This document shows positions 30,351 to 42,405 of a stretch of DNA of 64,000 bases, piece by piece (position 1 is the first letter of the stretch; every line of letters starts with the position of its first letter). Under the pieces are notes generated by a model, which was given only the letters and a program-made list of their open reading frames with translations, was not told the DNA's origin and ran no database searches. The position numbers and the translations under genes are program-made. The DNA is from Sciurus carolinensis. Its lineage: Eukaryota > Chordata > Mammalia > Rodentia > Sciuridae. The stretch spans positions 42,192,998-42,256,997 of the forward strand of contig NC_062223.1 of assembly GCF_902686445.1 (NCBI RefSeq), read 5' to 3'.

Positions 30351-32269
30351 CCATTTCTATTGTTTTCAGTGGTTTCTTTATCATTATCCTTAGCCAAAGC
30401 ACCCCTGACACTCCCACAACCAACACCAAGCCTAGGAGCTATCTTTTCTGCTACTGTAGTTCTGCCACTTGGAATAGGTTGAATCTGATACTAGGATATA
30501 GCCATCCAGCTGGATCTAAAATGGGGGAGAAATCAAATACAGAAAACTTACTTTTAATTAACACCTCTGATCTCCACGTGTCCTAAAAAAAAACGATGCA
30601 CAGCAAATGGCCACCCTCAAGCCAGATACTTGGGACTCACGTGTTTTCAAGAGCCAAGTAAAGCAGTGAGTGGCTTCTTAAACTGATCTCCTGGCCTGGG
30701 ACACATGAATGTTTAACTATACTCTGGCTTGGGGAAAAAAGCAAGCAGAGGTGAACATATCCTGTAATGGCATGTCTTCAACAGACCACTCATCTCACCT
30801 TGAAGTGTGAAGCGACACTGCCTACCTCCCCAATCTGAGCAGTGTCCGGAATTTATGAACTTCTTTGGAGTATGATGTGAATCTGGGGCCTGAGCCAGGC
30901 ATTATCATCAGGAAAACATGGACAATTTTCTTCCTCCCTCCCCCCTCCTTTTCCTATTACTGAGTGTACAGTTCTGAAGTGAATTATGATTTAATCCCTT
31001 CTCCTATTAAGAATGTTACAAAATATTGGTTGCAATAAAGTCATAAAAATATTTAAGTAAAAGAAAGATGGATAGTCAGATAATGTTATAGCAAATGACA
31101 AAACTCATTACTACCAGCAAAAGGAAGACAGGCATGGAAAAATACTTGCCTGTATACCAAATGGAATGCGGCTTGCTTAGGGCTATTTCTATATATAATC
31201 AACTTGGCATGTGCTTTTACAATCACAGAGTTGAAAGCAGTGCATCATGGGAGAAATGATAGTTCCAGTCACATGCCACTGGATTTTTTTATCTTAGGGT
31301 CATCGGATCAGGACCAGGTTACCACAAAGTGCTCAATGATTCATGAGAAATGAATCGTGTCTTCATTCCAGGGCTTAATATGTACATTACATCACTATTA
31401 TAAGCAAGCAGCTCTTTGGTTAACGGCTGCAACACAGATTAGGGTCAAAAGTGGTCCTGGACACCAAATTCCCTAGTGAGAGGTTGCCATACAACTCCGA
31501 ATTTGCTTTGCTTCTGAATTCTTTCTTCTCCTAGCAACAAGTAACCATCAGTTTTCCATGCTAGTATTGTGTCAACATTGGGTTTATTCTTCTTGCAAGC
31601 AAAGAGCAGGGGAAATGAAAGTGAAAATCTGTTATTACAGGTTCAATTGTGTTACACCCAACTCTTGGGGAGGGTCCAGTTTCTTTTTATTATACTCCAA
31701 TTTTGTTGTAATGACTCCTGCCTAAAATAAATGGGCAATTGACAGGAGCTTAAAGATAACAGGGATGCTTAAGTGATTTTTATAGTAGCAATATTTGTTG
31801 TAACAGAATTTGACCTGTATTCTGGTTATTAGTTTTATTCGTCACAATGAAAACTTGGCACTTCCATTGTTCATGCCATTATATGCAAAGCACTGTAGCA
31901 TGAAAGTCACTTATAAATCTGAAAAAAATCTAAACACAAGAGGCTGGTGGAACAATGCAACCTCAGCTAAAGGGATGTATATTTTGTTTAGCTGAATGTT
32001 CTAGATTGTTAAAGGTTTATTCCTTTCAATCCCTAACAGGTTTTATCATTTTAATATATTTCTAAAACATTCACTCCAAAAATTACTGCCTTCTTCCAGG
32101 CATAATTTGGTTTTCTTGTGTGTGATGCTTATGGTCATTGTGTTGAATACAATCATGTTGTCCTATGGCACAGTGAGACTCTTTGGGATCAAACTGTGTA
32201 TGGAGCTCCCCCCCACCTTTTTTTTTTTAAAAATCAGTAGCAATTTGGATATGCCTAAATTGTTTTATC
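30351..32269. other. Single-copy 1.9 kb, no gene
   Basis: No interspersed repeat recognised apart from AT-rich low complexity. No frame longer than about 60 codons. Could contain regulatory DNA; nothing specific can be shown. Confidence 0.45.
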
Positions 32270-32270
32270 A

Positions 32271-32311
<41 letters not shown>

Positions 32312-32416
32312 GTTGTTGATGGACCTTTGTTTATTTATATGTGGTGCTGAGAATCGAACCCAGTGCCTCATACATGGTAGGCAAGTGCTCTACCACTGAG
32401 CCACAACCCAGCCTCG
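32270..32416 (-). mobile_element. ID-type SINE with sciurid extension, antisense
   Basis: (TA)n then T18 (antisense tail), gttgttgatggacctttgttt, atgtggtgctgagaatcgaac (box B), aagtgctctaccactgagcc (box A), acaacccagcc. A near-full copy of the longer ID form; the sister copy is at 56026-56158. Confidence 0.88.
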
Positions 32417-33389
32417 AGCTGCTTTTGATACTATGTCCCCTCCACACAAACAGAGTTTCTGAAGCTCTTCAGTCTACTTAATATTTTTGTCTTCTTTCTT
32501 TTCTTTCTTGACCCAAATTTCTGTGGAAGTCTGTTTCTCTTCCTTAATCTGCTGTAAGCTTGGAAACTTGTCAATCAAACATTTAGAATTGTGTGTGAAG
32601 CAAGAGTATATTCTGAGCAGGAGCCTGATGGACAGAGGTATGGACTTTCTGTGTTTGCTTTACGGCATTTACTTCAATGGGTCAGGAGGCTTGTTTGCTT
32701 ACTTCCTAGTTTCCGGTCATTTTGAGTATGTTGATCTTCTGCTCAGATTTTTCCAACTTTGTCTCAATTACTCATTGTCAAACCACCTGTTTGGATTTTG
32801 GGTTCAGGAAAATATGGATTGGTGGAGCTGTCAAGATGGGTGAACCCTAGGGTGAATGGGTTGCTACTGAATCCTAAAATGGCATGAAGGTGGTGAGTCA
32901 TTTTTATGAGGCAAATGGTACGTTGAAGCATGATGGCCAAACTCAGTAACCGAATTTTAAAAGACATCTTTTATTTTTTTTCCCCATCCTTTTCCAAGAA
33001 ATATGAAGCTGGCCTAGAGTCAAGCTGTCAGAGACACCTTCAATATGTTTAATTAAATTACAGACTCAGTGTCAGAGTTGGCTGACTTCTGAGATCCTAG
33101 CACCATAGCAAAAAAAGGCACGGTGTTGCCTCTCTCGGTAATTTCATTATTTATGGCCTTAGAAGAAAAAGCGAGTCTAATAGTGCTATCCTTTCAAAAG
33201 GAATTCCAGGATAGAAGAGGATTTCACTGCTATCCTGTCTTCCTTCCTTCACTGTACACTCGTTGAGCAAGGCCTAGTGAGGGGCCAATTTGTTTGCCCC
33301 CAGGCCGTAATGCAGGGGGAGCACAGAGAAAGGGGGTAACATATTTCTCAATACAAGGTAGAACAAGTACAGCAAGGAATGAAAAAATT
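32417..33389. other. Single-copy DNA, possible conserved element near 33000-33200
   Basis: No gene recognised. The 118-codon plus frame at 32487-32843 has no domain signature. 33030-33170 is repeat-free with homeobox-type TAATT strings (gtttaattaaattacagac; ggtaatttcattatttatgg). Confidence 0.35.
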
Positions 33390-33625
33390 AAGAGCTAGAC
33401 TTGGGTGGAAATCCTGGCTCCCCACTCATTAAGGTGGAACCTGAGCAATAAAATGAGAGATGATGGTATTAATGCAGTGAGAAGGAAGGTAATGCGAATG
33501 GCAACTAGGAGAATGCCTGGCTCAGATGAGCTCACTAAGTGATAGCGATTATTGTTAACAAAAATGCTTTAAAGCTGGAGATTGTAGCATGTAACACAGT
33601 ACAGATGCTCAATGCAGCAAGTTAG
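33390..33625 (+). mobile_element. MIR SINE, sense, with 3' end
   Basis: agctagacttgggtggaaatc, ctggctccccactcattaag, gcaataaaatgagagatgatg, agaatgcctggctcagatga, then a second 3'-end-like acacagtacagatgctcaatg at 33594. It may be two abutting MIR-type fragments. Confidence 0.6.
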
Positions 33626-34567
33626 TGACTTTGAGAAGTCTTTGCTCCTGTTTCTTTTGCAGTGACACCTTCTCTATTAAAGACCTGCAGCCTGACTTTC
33701 TGTTGGGTGCATCTTGCTCTGGTACCTTGGTAAGGTCAGGAGATAATTCAGACAAACTGCAATTTTACCCTTTTGTGTGTGTAATGGAAACAAGGTGCTA
33801 TGAAGTTGCACCAAGAAAAGATCAATTAAAAATTATAATAAAGAGTTTGTAGGTTTCTGAGGGAAAGAGAATAAAATGAGAAGGGCTGGGGCAACAGGAT
33901 ATGATGTCGAAGTTCTGGCACCAGGAAGTAGGGAAGAAAACCTCCAAATACATTGTGGTTTGTTAAAAAACTAGACTCTCAAGTGCTACAGCGCTTGGTA
34001 ATGCCATCCCTCCAGACACAAGTAGTGTCCTCAGCAATTGGGGAGGAAGTAGGGTCTAATGATTGCTACAGGAGACAGTCAGTCTACGGTCCTGTGCTTT
34101 GGCAGTCTGGCTTATTAGGTGACCTTGGGTTGCTTACCTTCCTACCTTGGACAATTTCCCCGAAGTTCTCATAGTCCACAGCTAAAAGGGTCAGTGGAGA
34201 GATATTGATAGAAATTTAGAGCAGGTTTCATAAACTGAAGGTCCCCCACCCCACCCCCTGGTAACTCACCTTCTGGTGAGTTTTAGGATTTTTTAAATAC
34301 TGCATTTTAATGTCTTTTGGCAGGGCTTATGTTTTTTTTTTTTTTTTTTTAATTCACAGGGTTCTACTATCTTTGTCCTTCACATGTGGCCCCTGAAAGT
34401 CTCTGAGTATATGACTTATGGTTTTAATGCAATTTCTATTCCTAATATTATAAACCAGATTGAAATTACTTTATTTAAAAATTCCATCTCTTTATCAATT
34501 ATATGCACATATGTACTTCCGAAGTTCCACAGAGATGATTTTGCTGGCCCAGTTTTAATTTGCTCTA
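33626..34567. other. Mostly single-copy; MIR scrap and poly-T
   Basis: A MIR-like scrap (ggtgaccttgggttgcttacc at 34118) and a T19 run at 34332-34350. No gene. Confidence 0.4.
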
Positions 34568-34611
34568 TAAAAAAAAAAAAAAAAAAAAATTTATACACAC
34601 ACACACACACA
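34568..34611. repeat. Poly-A followed by (CA)n
   Basis: A21 then nine CA units. No SINE body is attached to the left. Confidence 0.9.
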
Positions 34612-34984
34612 ATAGAGTAAAAATTAAAATTGGACCATCCTCCTAATTAATACAAGTTGTAAAGCTTTAAATGTTATTTAAAACATCATTCAGGACCATG
34701 TATTCTTTGTTATAATATACTTTGCTCAAAAATTTAACCTAGGCATCAGTCATTTTATTTAGAGGAGAAAACACATCTCTAAATAATGATCTTTAGTCTG
34801 CCCTTTTGCCACTTCCCAGGGATCTCCTACAGCATCCTGGGGAAAGTCAGGAGTAAATTAGGCTTCCACATCTAATAATCCAAACACCATCATCTCTAGC
34901 AGTACCACAGTTAGATATGTAGATCGTCATGAATATTTACACCTAGCAGGGTCCTTTGTGCACAACTCCAAGAGACAAATGGTA
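34612..34984. other. AT-rich single-copy DNA, no gene
   Basis: It would lie just downstream of the candidate minus-strand transcript end. Confidence 0.4.
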
Positions 34985-34997
34985 TTTCCAGTAATAG

Positions 34998-35003
34998 TTT
35001 ATT
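34998..35003 (-). promoter_or_regulatory. Candidate polyadenylation signal AATAAA
   Basis: Minus strand aaatcaataaactattactgg; cleavage would fall about 15-25 bases on, followed by a T/G-rich element. A second AATAAA on minus at 37296-37301 could be an earlier site. Confidence 0.35.
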
Positions 35004-35403
35004 GATTTCCAAATGCACAGGGGCGCCAAGTCTGAACATCCTGGGATAGCAGTAAATCTCTCTTACAAAATAATTTACAGTATGAAAATGATATACTGAA
35101 ACATTAACTCAAATGTGTAATTCCCTTGAAAGATTGAGTGTTCCCTTGTTTAGTGTAAAGGGCGGAAGGGGAAGGGGGAATGTGCACAGGAAAACAGGCA
35201 GAAGACAATGGATTTGGTTCTACTCATGCAGTGTGGGTGTCACTGAAAAAAAGACTAGTCAGTTTCACTCCCATCAAGTATAAATGTGCTGTCCCCTCAA
35301 GGTCCTATCAAACTCACATGGCGTTTGTGGCTTTTTCGCACCAGTGTACCTCCAGTGTCTTCATTTACTTTCACTTTCCTGCTCTGGCCCTTGTTCATGT
35401 ATC

Positions 35404-35465
35404 CCACATGATCCTGTCTTACCCTGCAGGTCCCCAATATTCCACATGATACTGTCCTTCCCAGG
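35404..35465. repeat. Imperfect local duplication, 38-base period
   Basis: ccacatgatcctgtcttaccc (35404) and ccacatgatactgtccttccc (35442) are near-identical direct copies, each ending in cagg/cagg. Confidence 0.75.
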
Positions 35466-36597
35466 AACTTCCTGGGTCTTATGGCTGTGGGAATGGGTTA
35501 GTTTGGGGTGGGGGTGCATGTGTACAGGGTTCAGAAACACTGCTGGGCAAAGAAAATATGATTTGAGACTTGGAGTCTCCCCTTGGGCTTTCTTTTTCTT
35601 AGGACTGGGGTGGACTTGATCCATAATGAGACTTTCAACTAAAAAATCCGAATGTGTTCAGCCCACAATAAACATGCAACTGATTTTCTTACTAAAACTC
35701 ATGTATTGAACAGCCATTATGTGAGGGTAGACTTTTAGGAATTAGTAGGAGGATATTTTCTACGTGAGGGGAGAGGACTTGCAAGGCTCTGCCAATACAA
35801 TAAGGTTATGAATTCTGCAATTGAGCCCTCAGGCTCCAATGGAGTGATCAAAATGACTGAGGTCACCAAATGGTGAGGCATACAAATTTCCCATGTCATT
35901 AGACATCTTGGAGGAGAGCTGGAGTGAAATTTCCTTCAGGGCTGTCACCTTGCCTCGGTGCTTTAGGAGCTGACAACCTCCACCAGGAAGTTACTCTTCT
36001 TGTAAGCAAACATGTAAGCTCCAGTCATCTGGTGGGACTTGTAATCAGGCGGGAAGAAAGTACTGTGCAAGACATTGAGGGGCTGCTTAGAGCTTCCCTT
36101 AATTCTTAAATTGTGTGTGTACATATATATACATATCACATTTGTCATTTAGGTACACACACTCTCCACCCCAGGTTATCAACGAGACAGTCTAGATTTA
36201 CTGGACTTTGAATTGGTATACCCTAACAAAGCACAGGATGGAAGGTTACCTTTACAAATAAAACACGAAGATTTCCTTTTCTGCAGAAATAAAGCAGTAG
36301 ATATTTTTAAATAAAGCTAGAGGAGAAAGCAGAACACCCTTCACTTTTTCTCTTCTGAAAAACACCTTATTTATGGGCAATGGCACCCAAAAGGAAAGGC
36401 TGCCTCAGGAGCAAGGGGCAGGCCCAAGTTAGCAACATGTACTAAAGCATCTCAATTTCTGAGCCCAAACTATAGCCATGACGTGTCTTTTGGAGAAGAA
36501 TTCAAGTGAATGGTTGGACTGCAGCAAGAGAATTGACAACCTTGACTCCCTCTGTATTCTTAGGTATCCCATGGGATGGGACAAAGGAATGTATGGA

Positions 36598-36755
36598 GAG
36601 CCTGGAGAGCTGGATTCAAAACTGGCTCCAATATTTCCTAGCTGTGCAACACGAGACCATGACTGCGTATTCACATCTGTTTTATCATCTAAGAAATGAA
36701 GGTGCAGTACAAGGCCTGGCTCATAGTAGGCCATCAATATAGACTATTCTACTTC
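36598..36755 (+). mobile_element. MIR SINE, sense
   Basis: gagctggattcaaaactggc, cctagctgtgcaacacgagac, tttatcatctaagaaatgaag, caaggcctggctcatagtagg, ccatcaatatagac. Full MIR order inside the candidate 3' UTR, in antisense to that transcript. Confidence 0.7.
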
Positions 36756-37678
36756 CTGGGCAATAACCTGAGACTTCCAGTACTTCTTGTGATTGTCCTG
36801 GATTTAATGATATCAAATCAAAGGACAAATCTCTCTCATGATCCAGAATCTCAACAGTTGGAAGGCAGACAGGAACTGCTGTGAGTACCTGATTCTTTCT
36901 GGAGACATCCGTTACCTACATCCCTTGATGACTTCTCCCCAGAGACTTCTGCAAATGCTGCTGCCTGTAGTCAGTCAGGACACCATTCTGAGCACTTTCA
37001 CTCCTACTGATGTGGCGGGAGGGGCCTCAGCAGGCTGGGGCTTAAGGCCAAGCAGCACGCTCCAGCTTTGGGGGGAAGCGGGTGTGCCACTGCAGGAAGC
37101 ATCCTAGTTTGTACATTGATAAATGCTACCGGCAGGAACTTGGGCGCCTGGGCAGAAGCTGCTGTGCTGTGTTTAATGCTTCCCTGGTTAAAGTTTTATC
37201 AGGTGCTGAAGACAGCAGGAGCCCATAAAGCAAATCTGAAACCCTTTCTAAGTAAAAGCAAAAGTGCTTTCCTTGAGGATTACAGGCATGATAATTTATT
37301 GAGACAAGTTGGCACATATTTCTAGAATTCTATTTGTATCAACTGCATAAATGCTTGGATTTTCCAAATACTGACTTAAAGTAATAACATATGATCAGGT
37401 ATGGAGAGTCAATGATCTTTCCATTGCTAATGTAAGACTACCATTTGGAGATCAAACAATGATTGTTGGGGAAAGACAATACAAGCTTCCAAATCCTAGT
37501 CTTTTTAATCTTTTGATATTTTAAACTCTTTGAAGAGTAGTTGTTGGTAGTTTTGTGGATATGGTTGTAGGTTATAACTAGGAGTATACTAAATTCCCCA
37601 GCCTTTGCAGACAGATATGTGAAGCACCAAAATTATCTTAGCTACTTGTTAGACAACAGTTTGAGAGAAAAACATTTT

Positions 37679-37706
37679 AAAAACAACAACAACAACAAAA
37701 AAAACC
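37679..37706. repeat. (AAC)n short repeat
   Basis: aacaacaacaacaac followed by A8. Simple repeat within the candidate 3' UTR. Confidence 0.85.
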
Positions 37707-37970
37707 CAGCTCAAACTCCTCCCAGTTCCAGTCTCCTTGCATATGTAGTGACCTAGGGTAACCCTAACCTAGCAGTACATATGCTTAGTAGCTTCCTGGT
37801 CTCAAAGGAATTAAGTCATTTCATCACATGCACAGTGTTGAACAAGGATATAAATACAAATGATATAAACAGGACTCCTACAAGAAGCAAGTGGTGTTTC
37901 TGCCTCAGAACTATCCTGTACACACACTCAGCAGCTGGCCCCAAAGCTTTGTGTTAGCTACACAGGTCAC

Positions 37971-37996
37971 AGGCAGGCAAGCAGACAGGCAGGAAG
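37971..37996. repeat. (CAGG)n-like short repeat
   Basis: caggcaggcaagcagacagg: degenerate four-base units. Confidence 0.7.
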
Positions 37997-39611
37997 AAAG
38001 GGCTCTCCCCCAAAGCAGACTCCTTGGTTCTGCCTCAGGGGTATTAGAAGTCTAGGCCCTTGGGTAGGAGCAACCCCAAGGGGCTCGGATACAGCTCCAA
38101 TCAAATTCCTCAGAAGTGAGCATGGAAACACCACTAGAGGCAGAGGGAGGGAACACATAGCTCACTTGCAAACAAGAATTACCTTCCAAGTCTCCCATTT
38201 TATCTTAACAGTTTATATGTATGAACATTCTATTCCATAATATAACTGTATTTGCTTTATATAAAAATAAGGTTATCCCCTGACTTCAAACCATTTGTTA
38301 AGGAAAACTGATATCTTGGGAAGAAAGCATGCTTTTGAGCTTGCAGTTTCATATTTCACTAACACATCACTGTTTCCCAGGGGGTAAAATAGTTGGCCAT
38401 AAGAAATTGTGATCTGGAAATGGGGAAAGACCAGGAAATCTAAGCTCCAGGGTATCTCTGCTCATGTTACTTAAGAGGAGAGAGCTAGGGTGCAGGAGAT
38501 GATCTGGAAGTCTGTGGGTAGGGAATACCAAGGGAAGAATTCCAATTGATGTAAACAAAGGATATCTGCTGGGGGATGGAACTGAATTCAGCAAGTCATG
38601 GAGCAGTAAGAATTCTCCCCACACTGCAGTTAAGCCATATTAAGCTGACCTGGCAGTGGGACTGGCAAAAACCTACACTGAAAGTTCCCATTTGGCAATA
38701 CACATTTCTAGTCTTTCATGTTGTGACAAGAACTCAGTCAAATAATTCAGGTTTTATCAGGGCCTTTACTGACTATTTTGGAAACTCAGGCAATTTAAAT
38801 TCAGAAATATTGATTTCAACTTTTAATCAGATTTCTTTGGTCCTCTTTTCTGTGCCCCATCCCCACCCCCAGGCCATTTCCTTTCCACCTCTTCAATCAT
38901 TTTTTTCATTTCCACAGCACTGAATTATGAATCTGAAGTCCTGGATAACCTCATATGCTAAAAATATCTGTCTCTTTCTAGCTTTTAACTCTCATTTTCA
39001 GGTCATCCATCCTAATTCACGGCACCACATTTTCACAAAGGTAGAACTGGACTATTAGAGACTGTGGACATGAGTCAATAAGGCCCTACTTTGTCCTCAT
39101 TTGTTTCATGTGTCAGTGTGAACAAAGTAGGGTTTTTGTCTGCAGGTAGGCAAAAAGCTCTGACTTCCTTTCATGATTATTCCAGATCCTTCCTAATGAA
39201 GTGATACTGTTGACTTACACAACATTACAGGGGCTGGCTTTCCTGAGAAAGTTCAAAGCAGCCATTAAGGGGTTACCTGAAGGACCCTTTTCAATTGCTC
39301 CTGGTTGATCAAAGGGGTTCTTTCCTTGACTTACTGTAACAAGAGAATGAGAAGTATATAGTAAGCACAAAACTGGTCATTCCTTGGAGAGAGATGTGCC
39401 TGCTGTGGATCTGGGGACATATCCAGTGGAAGTACATTTGTTGCTGGGCAGCCTTCACAGAAATCAGAAGCTGTTACACACACGCTGTCACACACACATA
39501 GGGAAGGGGTGGTTTTCCACTCTGATGGCAAGCCTTCATGTGTCCTCTTCTTCACTGGCACCACTACAAAGGAAAAGGAGAAGCAGGTGAGTTAAGACAT
39601 CACAGGAAGGG

Positions 39612-39840
39612 AGTAATATAGTCTACTGGTTGATGGCACCAGCTTTGTTGTCAGACATACCTGGATCCTAGTTCTAACTACTATGAAAGAGCAGTGTGGC
39701 CACGTATGGGCAAATGACTTGGTATCTCTAGAGTTCTGATTTCTGTATCTGACTACTGGGAGAATGAAGATAACAAAACTTTTGGGGTGACTAGAGGATT
39801 GAGAGACACAGGGCCTGGAATACAATACATAAAGATGAGG
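39612..39840 (+). mobile_element. MIR SINE, sense, near full length
   Basis: atagtctactggttgatggc, ttgttgtcagacatacctgg, cagtgtggccacgtatgggc, tctgatttctgtatctgact, agaatgaagataacaaaac, cagggcctggaatacaatac. It lies just upstream (minus-strand sense) of the candidate acceptor. Confidence 0.65.
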
Positions 39841-40599
39841 AGGATCATAATCCTTTTGAACTTAATTGACAAAATAAAATGATGGCAAAAATCAGGAGTT
39901 TGATTTCCTCTAAACCATCTATTGTTAGAAGAAGAACAAGGAGAAGATAGCTATTGATGGCATTCTACACTTGGAATAAAATGCAGGGTTTTAATTCCTG
40001 CCATAGGTCAGTCCCTGGGTTTAAATGCCAACTCTTCAGAGAAGGTACTCTACTGAAACACGATTCCCTAGTTATTCTCTATCACATTTCTTTCATAGTC
40101 CTCACCACATTTTATACTTTATTTGCTATTTATTCTCTTTCCACCCACTACTACAGCATACAAGAGTACTATTTTATCAACTACTGTGTATCTAGAAGTA
40201 GTACCATTTAAGGCACAGAGATGTGCTTAACAACTGTTTTTTTTAAAAAGGGAGTGAAATAACAACAGGAAGAAAGGACAGAGTTGAAAAGAATGGCTAG
40301 TCATTATTGCCTTCACCAGAGTATTCCAGATGTCAGTGATGTTTCCAATAGCCAAAAAAAATGAGTCATAGAGTCCCAGAGACATGGTTTGTACCTCAGA
40401 TGCTCAGAGTCAGAGCATTTGTGGTCTGATCTTGAGAAAAAACACTGTCTACAAAGGGACAGGGTCCACGAGAAGGTGGGGTCAATGGAAACAAGATGCA
40501 GGGGTGAGTACACACAAAAGAGCAAAAGTAGCAAACTAGCCTACATTCTCATCACCCACTTTTAGAGTCACTGTGTCTTTAAAATAACAAAAGTCAACT
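39841..40599. other. Single-copy DNA, no gene
   Basis: No repeat recognised. Confidence 0.45.
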
Positions 40600-40775
40600 T
40601 GATTTAGTGCTTACTGTGGGTCAGGAGTCTGAGCTTAAGTGTTCTCCGTCCATTTTTCTTATCACTCCCCATGCCAGTTCCAGGATGTAGAATTGTTATT
40701 ATCCCTATGAACCAGATGAGGAAAGGAAAGCTCTAGAGAAATAAAAATCCTACAGCCACACAGAAAGGTTTGTGT
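40600..40775 (-). mobile_element. MIR SINE, antisense
   Basis: tagtgcttactgtgggtcag, tttcttatcactccccatgcc, gttattatccctatgaacc, agatgaggaaaggaaagctc, cctacagccacacag. Classic antisense MIR core. Confidence 0.7.
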
Positions 40776-41714
40776 CCTTGAAGCTTAAGGTTTACTTTTG
40801 ACCAGAGAAACTCTAAAGCAGTCAAGCTGGTAGAGAAAGAAAAGATCTGTGGTGCATCAGTTCCTAGCTATGACCTAAAAATTTCTCTTCTCACAAGGGA
40901 TTATCAATGTTTATATAAAATCTGTGTCATGTGCACCACCAATCTGGGAAAGGCTTTAGGGGAAAATACTCAAGGCAGCAGATTTCTAATACTTCCATTA
41001 AGGGTGGAAATATATAAGACACAGGGCCTACAAATTACATTACATATACACTAAAGGCCAAAAGAACCAACTTAGTAAATTTCACCATCCAAAATTCTGC
41101 CCTAGTTCCACTTTTTTTCCTGTTGTTTGTCCAATCATGGGATGGAGGATGCCAGTGGGTGGTCATTACATCAGTATTTGACCGCATCTGTCCTGAAGGG
41201 AACAAAGGGTCTTTTATGAAAGTTTCTCACCAGAATCAAAGCATAGTTCAAACCATCACTATATTCTCCCCCTTGGTATTATATTCAAAGCAAGCTCTTA
41301 TTGTTTCCCTATCAGTTATACTTCATACAGGAGGTCCAGCATGGTGATTGTGCCCTTTCCCTAAGTTGCAGTTCACTCTTCAGAATTCCTGAGATATACA
41401 GTTTTAAGGGTTTGCGAATCTACTGAAATTGTATACAGAGTTTTCTCTGTGTGTTCCTTTGTCTAAGAAAGGCCATAATTTTCATCATAGCCTCAAAGAG
41501 GTCAAAGACTACAAATCAAGAACATAAAATTATAAATAAATTCTTTTCCAGTTGTCAGATTCTTTACTATAAGACTTGAAGAGAAGGTTAAGAGGTCGGT
41601 AGTCTTGAATTGTTTCTCATTGTCCTAAAAGAGACAGTTCCTGCATCTGAAAGATAAAAGTTTATCTCACAGGTTAAAACATGAGACCTTAGGACCCTGT
41701 CAAATCATTTACTG
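40776..41714. other. Single-copy DNA, no gene
   Basis: About 940 bp with nothing recognised. Confidence 0.45.
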
Positions 41715-41840
41715 TATTCTTTCAATTGCTAAATATTGGCTGTCAACTATGTGTCAGGCATAATGCTAGGTACAAAAGACTAAGATGAACACAATAAGTG
41801 CCCTTGTAGACTTTATAGCCTAGTAGGTGAGACACAAGGG
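41715..41840 (-). mobile_element. L2 LINE 3' end, antisense
   Basis: caactatgtgtcaggcataat, gctaggtacaaaagactaag, agtgcccttgtagactttat, agcctagtaggtgagacac: the antisense L2 3' end. Confidence 0.6.
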
Positions 41841-42254
41841 GAACATGATGGGTATTTTTTTTTTTTCCAGAATAGCATCTGAAAATAAGGAAGTATCTTA
41901 TTTTCATAATTAATAACCCATTTTCACAATAACAACATATCATTGGTATGAGGCAGTACCTCCTTTCCTGAATACTCCTTCTTCACCTGCTGTGCAAGTA
42001 AGTGTATGTTTGTAAGAGTCTATCTGAAATGGTCTATAAAGTCCTCACTGTCTAGGTGAAGGAACACAGCCTTCCACTTAGGTATTCATTCCCCTCTTTG
42101 AAAACATCTAATGGCCCCACTTAGGACTTCTACCTTGAGTGGTACTCAGAGGTTACTGAGATTCTTTTTTAGTGTTTGTTAATGCACTTATTTTTCGTGA
42201 ACTAGGGTGTTAAGCAGATAGCTCATTCTATAGAAGTACTAGGGGGCGGTTTGC
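41841..42254. other. Single-copy DNA, no gene
   Basis: T15 run near 41856. Nothing else. Confidence 0.45.
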
Positions 42255-42405
42255 AGGCAGCATTATATAATGGCTTTAGGGTCACCAGGCTGAACTAGGT
42301 TGGAATCCATGGGTGAATTATTAGCCTTCTCTGAATCTCAGTTTCCTCATGGTAGCATTATCTAGCTTATAGTTTTGTTATGAAAATTTAAGCGATTTTG
42401 CAATA
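42255..42405 (+). mobile_element. MIR SINE, sense
   Basis: gcagcattatataatggc, caccaggctgaactaggttgg, ctctgaatctcagtttcctc at 42330, tatagttttgttatgaaaat. The 5' end and centre of MIR. Confidence 0.65.

Larger units (their letters stand above)
34985..39563 (-). other. Candidate terminal exon with long 3' UTR (gene unknown)
   Basis: On the minus strand a strong splice-acceptor-like sequence lies just right of 39563: a branch-like TTAAC, then ctgcttctccttttcctttgtag. In the frame starting at the second exon base, eight codons (GASEEEDT) precede TGA at 39536-39538, giving an acidic C-terminus. Another frame stays open for about 77 codons but looks non-coding (GTGTGTGT-derived). Some 4.5 kb further on lies AATAAA (34998-35003) followed by a T/G-rich stretch (tttgtctcttggagttgtg), as expected for cleavage. 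The interior is repeat-poor. I do not recognise the gene, and the link between the two ends is inference. Confidence 0.3.
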
